Origin: Chthonomonas sp. UBA2391
GTDB lineage: Bacteria; Armatimonadota; Fimbriimonadia; Fimbriimonadales; Fimbriimonadaceae
NCBI GenBank assembly: GCA_002343825.1
Contig: DDSL01000134.1
Coordinates: 1-58,152, forward strand
DNA length: 58,152 nt
Reading direction: 5' to 3'
A program made the translations under genes and the position numbers. The notes beneath the pieces are model-generated. The model did no database searches. It was not told the DNA's origin and was given only the letters and a program-made list of their open reading frames with translations. This document shows positions 15,177 through 24,104 of the stretch, one piece after another; the first letter of the stretch is position 1; the number at the start of each line of letters is the position of its first letter.

Positions 15177-18128
15177 ATGCTCTCCTGGATTCTCGCTACC
15201 AACCTTCTCGTGAACAAAGACCCGATCACTTTTCCCGCCCAAGGGAGCTGGAAATCTCTGACAAGCCAGGGGGTCGACCTCAAGATCGGTGGGGCCGGGC
15301 CCGATCTGCGGCTGGATTACGATTTCAACAATAGAAACGGCTACGTGTTGGCCGAGCATCCACTCGCTGTTGACCTCCCCGAGAACTTCGTCTTTGAATT
15401 CGACTTGCGAGCCGAGAGCCCGGCCAATGACTTTGAGTTCAAGCTCAACGATCCATCGGGGGACATCGTCTGGTGGGTCAAAAAGATTGGCTACCGTTGG
15501 CCGACCGAGTGGAACCGGATTCGACTCCAGAAGCGCGACTTCGTCTTTGCCTGGGGTCCCGACTCTGGACCGCTGAAACGTATCAGCAGCTTCCAGTTCG
15601 GGGTTGCGGCCCGAGAAGGAGGCAGAGGTCGAGTCGAAATCCGAAATCTCACCTTTCGACCCTTGCCCGCCCCGGCACCCTTCTCCGATCAAATTCGGCT
15701 GACCGAGACCCGGCCCGGTCGCACTTGGTCGGCTGAACTTGAAGGCACCCAAGAGATTGGCGCGATCCGGGTCCATCTGGATCGACCCATCGAGAACGGC
15801 AAGCTCACGCTCCTGGCCGACGGAGAGCTCGTCCGCGAGATCCAAAATCCGGATGCCACCCTCGTGCTGCCAACACCCGGCCTAACGGCCAAACAACTCG
15901 TCGCCGAATCGACATCAGGGCGGGTTCAAGAGATTAAGATCCTGCCTTATGGCGCAGCCTCGGACCCCAACCGATGGCTGGAGATCCTCGCCAAAGACAG
16001 CCCTACCGGTGCTTGGCCGAGCCACCTGACCGGCGAACAAATCTTCTTCACGGTGGTCGGGACCGACCCCAGCGAGAACGAGATCCTCTTCAACGAGGCC
16101 GGCGAGGTCGAGTTGGGCAAGGGGCGCCCGATGCTCGCTCCACTCCTCCGGGTGAACGGAAGGTGGAGCCCCCGGAACCTTGAAAGCTCGAAATCCGAGC
16201 TGTTGAACGGATACCTTCCCCTCCCCAAGACGACTCACACCCACGGACCGACAACCCTCACAGTGGAGCCCCTCGCCCTGGAGGGCTCGCCAGATCGGTT
16301 TGCGGTGCGCTACACCGTCTCCAATACCTCCTCGGAGCAGGCCGACATCGACTTCGCTATCGCCCTTCGGCCGGTTCAGGTGAACCCCGCCTGGCAGGGT
16401 CTCAACATGGTCGGGGGATTCGCTCCGATCGAACATCTCCGGTGCAACGGAAGCGGCTGGATCTTGGAACACCAAGATCAGGTCCATCTAAGCCCTCGTC
16501 CGCAGCGTATTGGCGCTTGCTCGTTCCTCTCCGGCGAGGCTGGGGTGGCGTGGACTCAGGGCCGCTTCGGTCGCACTCAGGAAGTCTCCGACCCCGATTC
16601 GGCGGCGAGTGGGATCGCCGACCATCGGTTCCGCTTGAAACCTGGGGAAGCCCGCGTCTTCGTCGCCAGTTGGGGTGGGGACCCGGTCTCGGCCGAGCAG
16701 TTTGCGCAAGAGCACAAAAAGGCCGTCGACGCCTGGACCGAGCGACTTAGCTCGATCCAGCTCGATCTCCCACCCGTGGCCCGCAAGTATGCGGAAGTGC
16801 TGAAGTCCAACGTCGCCTACGTCTTGATCAATCGAGATGGGCCGCGGATCCAACCCGGATCCCGCAGCTACGAGCGAACCTGGATTCGCGACGGAAGCAT
16901 GACCGCGTCGTCGCTGGCTGCCTGGGGGGTCCTCGACCCTGCCATTGAGCTGTTGGACTTTTATGCTCCCTTTGTCCGCGAAGATGGATACGTGCCCTGC
17001 GTCGTCGATCGGCGCGGAGCCGACCCCGTTCCTGAGCACGACAGTCATGGGCAATTTCTCTACCTGCTCGGAGAAACCTTCCGGCACAATGGGGACAGAA
17101 AGCTGCTCGAACGCCACTATCCGACCGCCAAACGGGTGGCCGACTTCATCATCCAACTCACTGGGGAGACGGAAGTTCACCGTCCAAAGCTGGGACTCGA
17201 AAGTGGATTCGCGGGTCTCGCTCCGGCCAGCATCAGCCACGAAGGTTATTCGGCCAAGCCGATGCATAGCTTTTGGGATGACTTCTTCTTGCTCCGAGGG
17301 TTGCGCGAGGCCGTCCTGATCGCGGGAGAGCTGGGCCACGCAGAAGATCAAGCCCGATGGCAGCGCAAGCTCGACGAGCTGCGGCGTGATGTCCGCCGGT
17401 CGATTGAGATCTCAATGCTCTATCACGGGATCGACTACATTCCAGGTTGTGTGGAGCTCGGAGACTTCGACGCCACCTCCACAGCGGTCGCACTCTCGCC
17501 CTGCATCGAATCCAAGTCCGTTCCCCAAGACCTGCTCGAAAACACATTCGAGCGGTACTGGCAATTCTTCACCGATCGGCGAGATGGCCGGCTACCCTAT
17601 CGGGACTACACGCCCTACGAGATCCGGGTGGTCAATGCAATGCTCCGGCTCGGCGAGATCGATCGAGCCCACGCGCTGATGGAGTGGTTCCTTCGCGATT
17701 CGCTCCCGAGCGGCTGGAATCACTGGGCCGAAATCGTCCATTTCGATCGAGGTCGAGGCCTCTGGATCGGGGACATGCCGCACACTTGGGTCGGGAGCGA
17801 ATGGATCAAGGCGATCCGTCAACTCTTCGTCTATGAGGACCCCGAAACAGAGTCCCTTCAGGTGCTCAGGGGCATCCCGAGCCAATGGCTCCTCTCGGGC
17901 AACGGCGTGGGCGCAAAAAAGCTCACGACGTGGTTCGGTGAACTCTCCGTCAGGGCCCGACAGGAGGGCAACACCGTCCTGATCGACCTAGAAGGCACGG
18001 CGAGTCCGAAAGGCGGGTTCCAAGTATTCTTCCCAGGTCGGTCGATTGAGACCAACCAATCGAGCGTCCGCGTCGAACGACTTCCGGCAAGCCTCCGCAT
18101 CGAGCTCTGGCCGGGCACCTCCCAATAG
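15177..18128 (+). CDS. Large (alpha/alpha)6-type glycan-active enzyme
   Basis: A 983-residue protein with a short N-terminal signal-like stretch (MLSWILATNLLV). Residues ~20-165 form a beta-sandwich similar to carbohydrate-binding domains. The middle ~270-500 is beta-rich, resembling the N-terminal supersandwich of GH15, GH63 or GH94-like enzymes. The C-terminal half from residue ~540 has a six-hairpin toroid pattern. It includes SYERTWIRDGSMTASSLAAWG (around residue 565) and PEHDSHGQFLYLLGE, with acidic residues as candidate catalysts. I cannot assign a GH family or substrate. It lies seven bases before the GH94 gene, so the two are cotranscribed, and the pair probably handles the same glycan. 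Confidence 0.7.
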   Translation: MLSWILATNLLVNKDPITFPAQGSWKSLTSQGVDLKIGGAGPDLRLDYDFNNRNGYVLAEHPLAVDLPENFVFEFDLRAESPANDFEFKLNDPSGDIVWWVKKIGYRWPTEWNRIRLQKRDFVFAWGPDSGPLKRISSFQFGVAAREGGRGRVEIRNLTFRPLPAPAPFSDQIRLTETRPGRTWSAELEGTQEIGAIRVHLDRPIENGKLTLLADGELVREIQNPDATLVLPTPGLTAKQLVAESTSGRVQEIKILPYGAASDPNRWLEILAKDSPTGAWPSHLTGEQIFFTVVGTDPSENEILFNEAGEVELGKGRPMLAPLLRVNGRWSPRNLESSKSELLNGYLPLPKTTHTHGPTTLTVEPLALEGSPDRFAVRYTVSNTSSEQADIDFAIALRPVQVNPAWQGLNMVGGFAPIEHLRCNGSGWILEHQDQVHLSPRPQRIGACSFLSGEAGVAWTQGRFGRTQEVSDPDSAASGIADHRFRLKPGEARVFVASWGGDPVSAEQFAQEHKKAVDAWTERLSSIQLDLPPVARKYAEVLKSNVAYVLINRDGPRIQPGSRSYERTWIRDGSMTASSLAAWGVLDPAIELLDFYAPFVREDGYVPCVVDRRGADPVPEHDSHGQFLYLLGETFRHNGDRKLLERHYPTAKRVADFIIQLTGETEVHRPKLGLESGFAGLAPASISHEGYSAKPMHSFWDDFFLLRGLREAVLIAGELGHAEDQARWQRKLDELRRDVRRSIEISMLYHGIDYIPGCVELGDFDATSTAVALSPCIESKSVPQDLLENTFERYWQFFTDRRDGRLPYRDYTPYEIRVVNAMLRLGEIDRAHALMEWFLRDSLPSGWNHWAEIVHFDRGRGLWIGDMPHTWVGSEWIKAIRQLFVYEDPETESLQVLRGIPSQWLLSGNGVGAKKLTTWFGELSVRARQEGNTVLIDLEGTASPKGGFQVFFPGRSIETNQSSVRVERLPASLRIELWPGTSQ

Positions 18129-18135
18129 ATTTCCA

Positions 18136-20520
18136 ATGGCTAGCCTCTCTTCACTGCATCAACTCGACCATCGCTACGGATACTTCGATTGGGATCGAAG
18201 GGAGTTCGTGATCACCGACATTGCGACCCCCCGACCGTGGGCCCATGTGATGTCGAACGACTCCTATGGACTGGTCCTCAGCCATCTCGGGGGCGGATTC
18301 TGCTGGGTCGAAAACTGCCAACTCCAACGCCTGACCCGCTGGGATCAAGACCTCACCCTCGATACCCACGGCCGTTTTCTCTATGTCGTCAATCGGCAGG
18401 ACCGGGGCCAAATCTGGTCGACCACTTATCGCCCGACAGACGTGCAGGCCGAACATGAGATCGTTCGCTACGGACTGGGTTATGCGGTTTTCGAACGACT
18501 TGTGGGGGGCATCTTCACTCGCCATAGTCTTCACGTCGATCCCGAGCAAAACGTCGAATACTGGATCGTCGAGATCGAGAACCGCGGGGATACAGCGGTG
18601 GAGCTCGCTCTCTGCTCTTCCCTCGATTGGCAGCTCGGTCGGAATACGGACTGGCACCGGGAATTCCATCGACTTTTTATCGAGACCCAAAACGAGCAAT
18701 CCACGATTCTGGCCTGGAAGCACCCGGGTCTCCACGAGCATTCCTTCGAGGTCGATGAGCTGCCTTATGTCGCATTCCATGCGGTCGCCGGGGCCCGACC
18801 TTCGGCCTTCTACCGCAGCCGGACGGAATTCTTTGGTCCTCTTGGTTCAGCGCAAACCCCCTATGCGCTGGTGAAGGGCCACGGGCTGGAGGGGTCAGAC
18901 CGATGGGATGACCCGATGGCCGGAATCCAAGTGGACGTCAACCTCGGTCCCGGAGAAACGAGGGTCGTGTGCTACACCATCGGGGCCGAGCCAACGGCCG
19001 AGCAGGCGCAGGCGGCAGCGACCCGGGGTACGGTCGAAGAGGCGGTCAAGAGCCGACAAAGAGCAATCGACTGCTGGGAAGACGCTTTGCGTCTCGGCCG
19101 GATCCAGACTCCAGACCCCCTCATCAATGGTCTCACCAACGACTGGTTCCGCTACCAAACGATCGCCGGACGACTGATGGCACGCGCGGCCTACTATCAG
19201 CAAGGCGGCGCCTACGGTTACCGCGATCAACTCCAAGATAGCCTTGCCCTGCTCGACTGCGACCCACAGCGGACGCTCCTTCAGCTTGAGCGCCACGCCG
19301 AGGCGATGTACGAAGATGGTGGGGTTCGCCATTGGTGGCACCCCGGATTCCCTATCCATATCGCGAGTAAGCACAGCGATACTTGCCTCTGGCTCGCTTA
19401 TGGACTGCTGGCATACCTGGATGAGACCAACGATCTGGCTTGCCTCGACAAAGAGCTTCGCTTTTTGGATCGAAAGACCGAGGACTTCGGCGCCTCGGGA
19501 ACCCTGAGGGACCACGCCGAGCGGGGGATTGCCCTCGCCCTCTCGCGTCGGAGCGAGCGTGGGCTTCCCCTGATCGGGTCGGGAGACTGGAACGATGGGC
19601 TTAGCCACGCCGGCCTCCTCGGGAAGGGTGAATCCGTCTGGCTAGCGATGTTCCTCTTCGAGATCCTCCAGCGATGGGCACGACTCGTCGAAGACCTTGG
19701 CGACCGCGAACTCGCCGCGAAGTACGTGAGCGAAGCCGAAAAGCTCCGCCAAGCGGTCGAAGCGCATGGGTGGGACGGCGAGTGGTACGTCGCGGGCTAT
19801 CGAGATACCGGAGAGCCGTTCGGATCCCACCAAAATCGTTACGGCCAACTCTTTTTGAACCCCCAGACCTGGGCGGTTCTCACCGGCATCGGCTCGCCCA
19901 AGCGTGTGGCATCGGCGATGTCCCATGTCGACGACCGACTTTTGCAGCCCTACGGCGCGCTTCTATTGGACCCAGCTTATCGAGAGGTCGACCCCACGAT
20001 TGGTTACATCACGCGCTATGCGCCCGGGCTGCGAGAGAACGGCGGGGTTTACTCCCATGCCTCGACCTGGGCCGTACTCGCCAAGGCCAAGCTGGGCCGC
20101 CTCGACGAAGCCCTCGAAATCTATCGCGCGATGCTCCCGGCCAAGGACCAGGAACGCGCCGAGCGATATGCGGCCGAACCCTATGTGATGCCCGGGAACG
20201 TGGACGGACCTGATTCACCCTACGAGGCGCGGGCCGGCTGGACGTGGTACACCGGATCGTCGGCTTGGATGGTGCGAGTCGCAAAAGAAGCCCTGCTCGG
20301 CGTTCAGGTAACGAGAGCGGGAGTCACCCTGAGCGACTGCGTTTCCGAGTTCGAGGAATGGTCCTATCAGCGGCGCTTTGGGGGGGGAGTCCTGTCGATT
20401 CGCTCTACAGGGGTCGGTCCGATCCAATCAGTTCGACTGAACGGCGAAGTCAAAACCACGTTTATCCCCCGCGAGGTTCTGGCCCATGGCGGGGAAATCG
20501 AAATCGTACGCGGAGCGTAG
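18136..20520 (+). CDS. GH94 family glycoside phosphorylase (cellobiose-phosphorylase-like)
   Basis: A 794-residue protein, close to the ~800-820 of cellobiose and related phosphorylases. The start is ATG 18136, not the longer frame that runs back into the previous gene. The N-terminal ~270 residues are the supersandwich domain (YGYFDWDRREFVITD). The toroid follows, with the catalytic-acid motif GDWNDG (Asp484-Gly488) and GYRDQLQDSLA. GH94 enzymes split a beta-glucosidic disaccharide with phosphate to give glucose 1-phosphate. Specificity (cellobiose, laminaribiose, sophorose or chitobiose) cannot be read from the sequence. The cytoplasm is likely, since no signal peptide is seen. It ends three bases from the convergent small gene. 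Confidence 0.9.
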   Translation: MASLSSLHQLDHRYGYFDWDRREFVITDIATPRPWAHVMSNDSYGLVLSHLGGGFCWVENCQLQRLTRWDQDLTLDTHGRFLYVVNRQDRGQIWSTTYRPTDVQAEHEIVRYGLGYAVFERLVGGIFTRHSLHVDPEQNVEYWIVEIENRGDTAVELALCSSLDWQLGRNTDWHREFHRLFIETQNEQSTILAWKHPGLHEHSFEVDELPYVAFHAVAGARPSAFYRSRTEFFGPLGSAQTPYALVKGHGLEGSDRWDDPMAGIQVDVNLGPGETRVVCYTIGAEPTAEQAQAAATRGTVEEAVKSRQRAIDCWEDALRLGRIQTPDPLINGLTNDWFRYQTIAGRLMARAAYYQQGGAYGYRDQLQDSLALLDCDPQRTLLQLERHAEAMYEDGGVRHWWHPGFPIHIASKHSDTCLWLAYGLLAYLDETNDLACLDKELRFLDRKTEDFGASGTLRDHAERGIALALSRRSERGLPLIGSGDWNDGLSHAGLLGKGESVWLAMFLFEILQRWARLVEDLGDRELAAKYVSEAEKLRQAVEAHGWDGEWYVAGYRDTGEPFGSHQNRYGQLFLNPQTWAVLTGIGSPKRVASAMSHVDDRLLQPYGALLLDPAYREVDPTIGYITRYAPGLRENGGVYSHASTWAVLAKAKLGRLDEALEIYRAMLPAKDQERAERYAAEPYVMPGNVDGPDSPYEARAGWTWYTGSSAWMVRVAKEALLGVQVTRAGVTLSDCVSEFEEWSYQRRFGGGVLSIRSTGVGPIQSVRLNGEVKTTFIPREVLAHGGEIEIVRGA

Positions 20521-20523
20521 GAG

Positions 20524-20733
20524 CTAGTTCCCGGCGGGTCGGTTGGCGGCGTCGGCACTATTGCCGTAGGCGTTTGGATCGACTCCGCCCCCGGCTTTGG
20601 CCGGGGTCCCGATTCCGGCGTCTTCCAGCGACTGCGGGGGACGGCTCGAGTTCCAGATCCAACCCAGGGCCAGAATGATGACCAAGGCGGCAAGGGCGGC
20701 GATCATCTTGGGGTCGAGCTTTTCGGTTTTCAT
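20524..20733 (-). CDS. Small single-pass membrane protein of the LacI regulon
   Basis: A 69-residue protein with one membrane helix (MIAALAALVIILALGWIW) after ten charged residues, then a glycine/proline-rich polar tail. The ATG at 20733 is preceded by GAGGAA; a TTG one codon earlier is possible. The gene has its own sigma-70-like promoter and a copy of the LacI-type operator just downstream of the -10 box. It faces the lacI gene across a shared 180-bp control region. The type-IV-pilin-linked setting and topology suggest a membrane accessory role, but the function is unknown. Confidence 0.65.
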   Translation of the reverse strand: MKTEKLDPKMIAALAALVIILALGWIWNSSRPPQSLEDAGIGTPAKAGGGVDPNAYGNSADAANRPAGN

Positions 20734-20767
20734 CAATATTCCTCTTCGTTGAGCTTGAGATCGAGCT

Positions 20768-20783
20768 GCTGAATCGGTTCAGC
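20768..20783. promoter_or_regulatory. LacI-type operator, copy 2
   Basis: GCTGAATCGGTTCAGC has the same core as the site at 13788. It lies 9 nt downstream of the -10 box of the promoter that drives the small gene at 20733 (minus strand). Confidence 0.75.
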
Positions 20784-20792
20784 TTTACCCTC

Positions 20793-20821
20793 ATTATACA
20801 GGGGTCACCACGGATTTCCAA
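20793..20821 (-). promoter_or_regulatory. Promoter of the small membrane protein gene
   Basis: On the minus strand TTGGAA (20821-20816), a 17-nt spacer and a consensus TATAAT (20798-20793) form a strong sigma-70 promoter. The transcription start would fall at about 20786, next to operator copy 2. Confidence 0.7.
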
Positions 20822-20862
20822 GTGTCGAAGTTGAGTTTTTCGCCTCAAACGGAAAATTCTCC

Positions 20863-20891
20863 TTGGGTTTCTGCGGGACCCGTGTTATACT
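20863..20891 (+). promoter_or_regulatory. Promoter of the lacI-pseudopilin-PF10091 operon
   Basis: TTGGGT (20863-20868), a 17-nt spacer and TATACT (20886-20891) point toward the repressor gene. The predicted start at about 20898 falls inside operator copy 3, leaving a leader of about 14 nt with no clear Shine-Dalgarno. Confidence 0.65.
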
Positions 20892-20893
20892 TA

Positions 20894-20907
20894 CTGAAAC
20901 GGTTCAG
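20894..20907. promoter_or_regulatory. LacI-type operator, copy 3 (autoregulatory)
   Basis: CTGAAACGGTTCAG differs by one base from the core of copies 1 and 2. It begins two bases after the -10 box and ends four bases before the repressor's ATG, so the repressor should shut off its own operon. Confidence 0.75.
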
Positions 20908-20911
20908 CACG

Positions 20912-21943
20912 ATGAAGAGTCGGACCACAATCCAGGATGTAGCAAAGAAAGCGATGGTGAGTAAAGTCACCGTGAGCTATGTCCTGAATGGTCGAGACGC
21001 TGACGTGCGGATCAGCCAAGAGACCCGAGCCAGGGTCCTGCAGGCCGCCGAAGAGCTTGGCTACCGGCCCAGCGGAGTCGCCCGCATGCTGGTGAACCAG
21101 CGCTCAGGAACCATCGCGGTGGTCTTCCAGTACGCGAGCTACTTCTCGCATTGGTCGAGCTTTACCAGCGACGTCATGCGCGGCGTTTGCGAGGCTGCCG
21201 TTGTGGAAGGGTTTGACCTGATGCTCCACACCAAGGCAACCGAGACGGTAGATCAAGAGCTGAATCAGCTCCTCGATGGCCGCGTCGACGGCGCGCTCGT
21301 TCTTCGCGATGGGAACGACCCGATGGTTCAACAACTCATCAACCGGGGCTTCCCATTCGTTCTCTTTTTCACCCGGAACTACGACCCCCGGGCCTGCTTT
21401 GTCGATTCCGACAACTACATGGGTGGTCAGATCGCAACCGACCACCTGATCAAGCTGGGACACCGTCGAATCGGCATGGTTCGCGGCTCGCATCAATCCA
21501 CCAGCTCCAACGATCGCTTCAACGGCTACCGCGATGCCCTAGAATCAAATGGGATTGCCTGCCGCGAGGATCACGTTCTTGCGATTCCCACCCCCGACAG
21601 CCCGTTGGGAGGATTGGATGATCTCATGGCGCGGCCCGATCGCCCAACTGCCTTCTTCATCTGGTCCGACGACGTGGCCTACCCCGTCATGGGGCGCCTC
21701 AAAGAGCTTGGTTTTGAGTGCCCGCGTGACGTCAGCATCGTCGGATTCGATAGCCTTCCCTCCTCGGAGCTCTGCTCGCCCCGCCTCACCAGCGTCAAGC
21801 AAGCCATCGAAGAGATTGCCCGGGCCGCAACCCAGATGCTCGTGGCCCGAATCAACGGTGAAGACATCCGCCAGCGACAACAGATTTTTCCCCTGACCCT
21901 CGACATTCGCTCGTCCACCGGACCAGCCCCCGATCTAACCTAA
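20912..21943 (+). CDS. LacI/GalR family transcriptional repressor
   Basis: A 343-residue protein starting at ATG 20912; the earlier in-frame ATG would read through the promoter and operator. Residues 4-30 (TTIQDVAKKAMVSKVTVSYVLNG) are the LacI helix-turn-helix, followed by the hinge helix (PSGVARMLVNQRSG). A periplasmic-binding-protein-like sensor domain completes the protein (DGRVDGALVLRDGN, RIGMVRGS, IVGFDSLPSSELCSPRLTSV). It should bind the CTGAAnCGGTTCAG sites beside it and dissociate when its sugar ligand binds. It is followed at 11 bases by the pseudopilin gene. The ligand is unknown, and a beta-glucan breakdown product is the contextual guess. Confidence 0.93.
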   Translation: MKSRTTIQDVAKKAMVSKVTVSYVLNGRDADVRISQETRARVLQAAEELGYRPSGVARMLVNQRSGTIAVVFQYASYFSHWSSFTSDVMRGVCEAAVVEGFDLMLHTKATETVDQELNQLLDGRVDGALVLRDGNDPMVQQLINRGFPFVLFFTRNYDPRACFVDSDNYMGGQIATDHLIKLGHRRIGMVRGSHQSTSSNDRFNGYRDALESNGIACREDHVLAIPTPDSPLGGLDDLMARPDRPTAFFIWSDDVAYPVMGRLKELGFECPRDVSIVGFDSLPSSELCSPRLTSVKQAIEEIARAATQMLVARINGEDIRQRQQIFPLTLDIRSSTGPAPDLT

Positions 21944-21954
21944 ACACTATCACC

Positions 21955-22743
21955 ATGGAGACCCCTGCGATGCAAAGAAGCAAAGCCTTCACCTTGATCG
22001 AGCTCTTGGTCGTAATCGCCATCATTGCGATCTTGGCCGCCATTCTCTTCCCCGTTTTTGCCCAAGCCAAGATGGCCGCCAAGAGCACGGTCACCCTGAG
22101 CAACATGAAGCAGATCGGGCTTGGACTCCAACTCTATATCGACTCCAACGACGATCTCTTTCCCAAAATTCGACATGATGCCGGAGTCCGGACCTGGAAG
22201 CACGCCATCTTCATCTACACGAAGAACTCCGACATCTTTCGAGACAGCGTAAATCCAGCTGCGCAGTTCTTCGATCAGCACGGGGTACCGACCTTCAACG
22301 GAAACAATCCCCCTAAGCCACAGTTCCGCCGGGGCTACTTCTACTACCGGGCCTTCCACAAGACCGGCCGATGGCAAGACGAGGGCGACTACGGTGTGAG
22401 CCAGATCAACGAACCCGCCAATGCCTTGGTGATCGGTGAAAACAAGGACTTCTTCCCCGACTACGGACCGTGGATCGCATTCTTGTGGAAGGAAAACGGA
22501 TGGGCCGATACTAACTGGGCCGGTGGAAAGAGAAACAACCGGGCCATGAGCCTGATCTTCGCCGACGGACATGCCAAGTTCACCAACCTTCTTGACACCT
22601 GCCCAGCCCCCACGGGCGGTGAGAACATGTGGCAATACGACCCAGCCAACCTATCCTTTAACATCAACGGAACGACCCAAACTCTCGGCTGGATGGAGAC
22701 CTTCTGCGTCACCCTCCGCCAAAAGATCAACCGGCTCCCTTAA
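21955..22743 (+). CDS. Type IV pseudopilin / DUF1559-like prepilin
   Basis: A 262-residue protein. The N-terminus has the class III prepilin cleavage and methylation site (KAFTLIELLVVIAIIAIL) used by PilD-type peptidases. The globular part starts with KMAAKSTVTLSNMKQIGLGLQLYIDSNDD, and near the C-terminus it has FADGHAKF, the H-x-DG-type motif of a family greatly expanded in Planctomycetes and Armatimonadota. It may start at 21955 or at the internal ATG at 21970 (MQRSKAF). It lies between lacI and the PF10091 enzyme with 11 and 2 bases spacing, so it is cotranscribed and likely works at the cell surface in glycan binding or enzyme export. Confidence 0.9.
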   Translation: METPAMQRSKAFTLIELLVVIAIIAILAAILFPVFAQAKMAAKSTVTLSNMKQIGLGLQLYIDSNDDLFPKIRHDAGVRTWKHAIFIYTKNSDIFRDSVNPAAQFFDQHGVPTFNGNNPPKPQFRRGYFYYRAFHKTGRWQDEGDYGVSQINEPANALVIGENKDFFPDYGPWIAFLWKENGWADTNWAGGKRNNRAMSLIFADGHAKFTNLLDTCPAPTGGENMWQYDPANLSFNINGTTQTLGWMETFCVTLRQKINRLP

Positions 22744-22745
22744 TC

Positions 22746-24032
22746 ATGATCACCAGTCTCGTTGCCGCCATCGCCGTCGGTCAGGCTGCCCCGCCCCAGG
22801 GGCAAGCTCTGCTTGATGATCTCTCCCGAAGGGCAGCTTTGTTCTTCTGGACCCAGACCGACCCGACGAGTGGATTCACCAAGGACCGAGCGGCTAACCT
22901 TACCGACCGCGACAACTACGAGGTTTGCAGCATCGCGAGCAACGGATACGCGTTGATCAGTGCCGCAGTCGGAGCCGAGCGCGGATGGCACAACCGTTCC
23001 AACGCTTTGAACCGGGCCCGGCTGATTGCCAGGCAGACGCTCGAGAAAGCTCCCCACCACAAGGGCTGGTTCTATCACTTCTTCCATTGGAAGACCGGCA
23101 CCCGGGTGTGGCAGAGCGAGGTATCAAGCATCGATACCGCCATCTTCCTCTCGGGGGCAATCGTCGCGCGGCAATACTTCAAGGATCCAACCCTCAGCGC
23201 TTCGGTGGACGCCATCTTGGCGAGGGTGGATTGGAACTGGATGCTGACTAATGGCGGCACACTGCCCAATTCCACCACCTTTTCGCATGGTTGGCGACCC
23301 GAGACGGGTTGGATCCCTCACCGCTGGGCAAGCTATTGCGAGCACATGATGCTCTACATCTTGGCCCTTGGCGCCAACCCCAGCTATCCTCGCACGCTCT
23401 GGACCGGTTGGAGTCGGCCAGTGGTTGAGTATCGCGGATTCCGGATGATCGCAGGTGGGCCCATCTTCATGCACCAGATGTCCCACGCCTTTTTGCACCT
23501 CAAGAACCGCAAGGACACCTTGGGCTGGGACTACTGGCAATCAAGCGAGCAGATGACCCGAGCCAACCGCGAATACTGCATCCAGAACCCGAAAGGATTC
23601 AAGGATTACGGTCCGCTCTTTTGGGGCCTGAACGCATGCGACAACCCAGACGGCTACGGAGCCTTTGGGGCACCGGGATGGGGAGAAGACAACGGCACCG
23701 TTTCTCCGACCGGAGTGGCCGCCAGCATCGAATTCACCCCCGAAATCGTGATACCAACCCTGAATTCCATGGCCACCAAGTACCCGGGAGCCTATGGGCG
23801 GTTTGGATTTAGCAATGCCTTGAACCCCCACCGCAACTGGATCGGTCCTGACGTCATCGGGATCGACCTCGGGATGGCCCAGGCCGCCATCGAAAACCAT
23901 CGCGACGGATTTGTGCGGCGGATGGCGATGAGCCACCCATTCTTTAGCTCGGGGATGCAGCGTGCGGGATTTCCACGCGTGCCCAGTCAGTCCCCCCGAG
24001 ACGGGACTCGCACCCCGATCCGCCGGCAATAG
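22746..24032 (+). CDS. PF10091 glucoamylase-like protein (GH144-like)
   Basis: A 428-residue protein with a short signal peptide (MITSLVAAIAVGQAAPP). The body follows the PF10091 family pattern: LLDDLSRRAALFFW, SIASNGYALISAAVGAERGW, EVSSIDTAIFLSGAIVARQYF, WGLNACDNPDGYGAFG and YGRFGFSNALNP. Characterised members include GH144 endo-beta-1,2-glucanases, and related domains occur in cyclic beta-1,2-glucan synthases together with GH94. That makes a beta-1,2-glucan substrate attractive here, but this is inference. It starts two bases after the pseudopilin stop and ends the operon, with a good terminator at 24057. Confidence 0.85.
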   Translation: MITSLVAAIAVGQAAPPQGQALLDDLSRRAALFFWTQTDPTSGFTKDRAANLTDRDNYEVCSIASNGYALISAAVGAERGWHNRSNALNRARLIARQTLEKAPHHKGWFYHFFHWKTGTRVWQSEVSSIDTAIFLSGAIVARQYFKDPTLSASVDAILARVDWNWMLTNGGTLPNSTTFSHGWRPETGWIPHRWASYCEHMMLYILALGANPSYPRTLWTGWSRPVVEYRGFRMIAGGPIFMHQMSHAFLHLKNRKDTLGWDYWQSSEQMTRANREYCIQNPKGFKDYGPLFWGLNACDNPDGYGAFGAPGWGEDNGTVSPTGVAASIEFTPEIVIPTLNSMATKYPGAYGRFGFSNALNPHRNWIGPDVIGIDLGMAQAAIENHRDGFVRRMAMSHPFFSSGMQRAGFPRVPSQSPRDGTRTPIRRQ

Positions 24033-24056
24033 CGGCTTTCTTTGTCACTCCTCATC

Positions 24057-24098
24057 GCCGCCTTGCGTCGCTCACCGGCCAAGGCGGCTTTTTGTTTT
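24057..24098 (+). terminator. Rho-independent terminator of the lacI operon
   Basis: GCCGCCTTG (24057-24065) and CAAGGCGGC (24080-24088) form a perfect 9-bp stem, followed by TTTTTGTTTT. It ends the lacI-pseudopilin-PF10091 operon just before the convergent tRNA gene. Confidence 0.85.
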
Positions 24099-24104
24099 GA
24101 GAAG

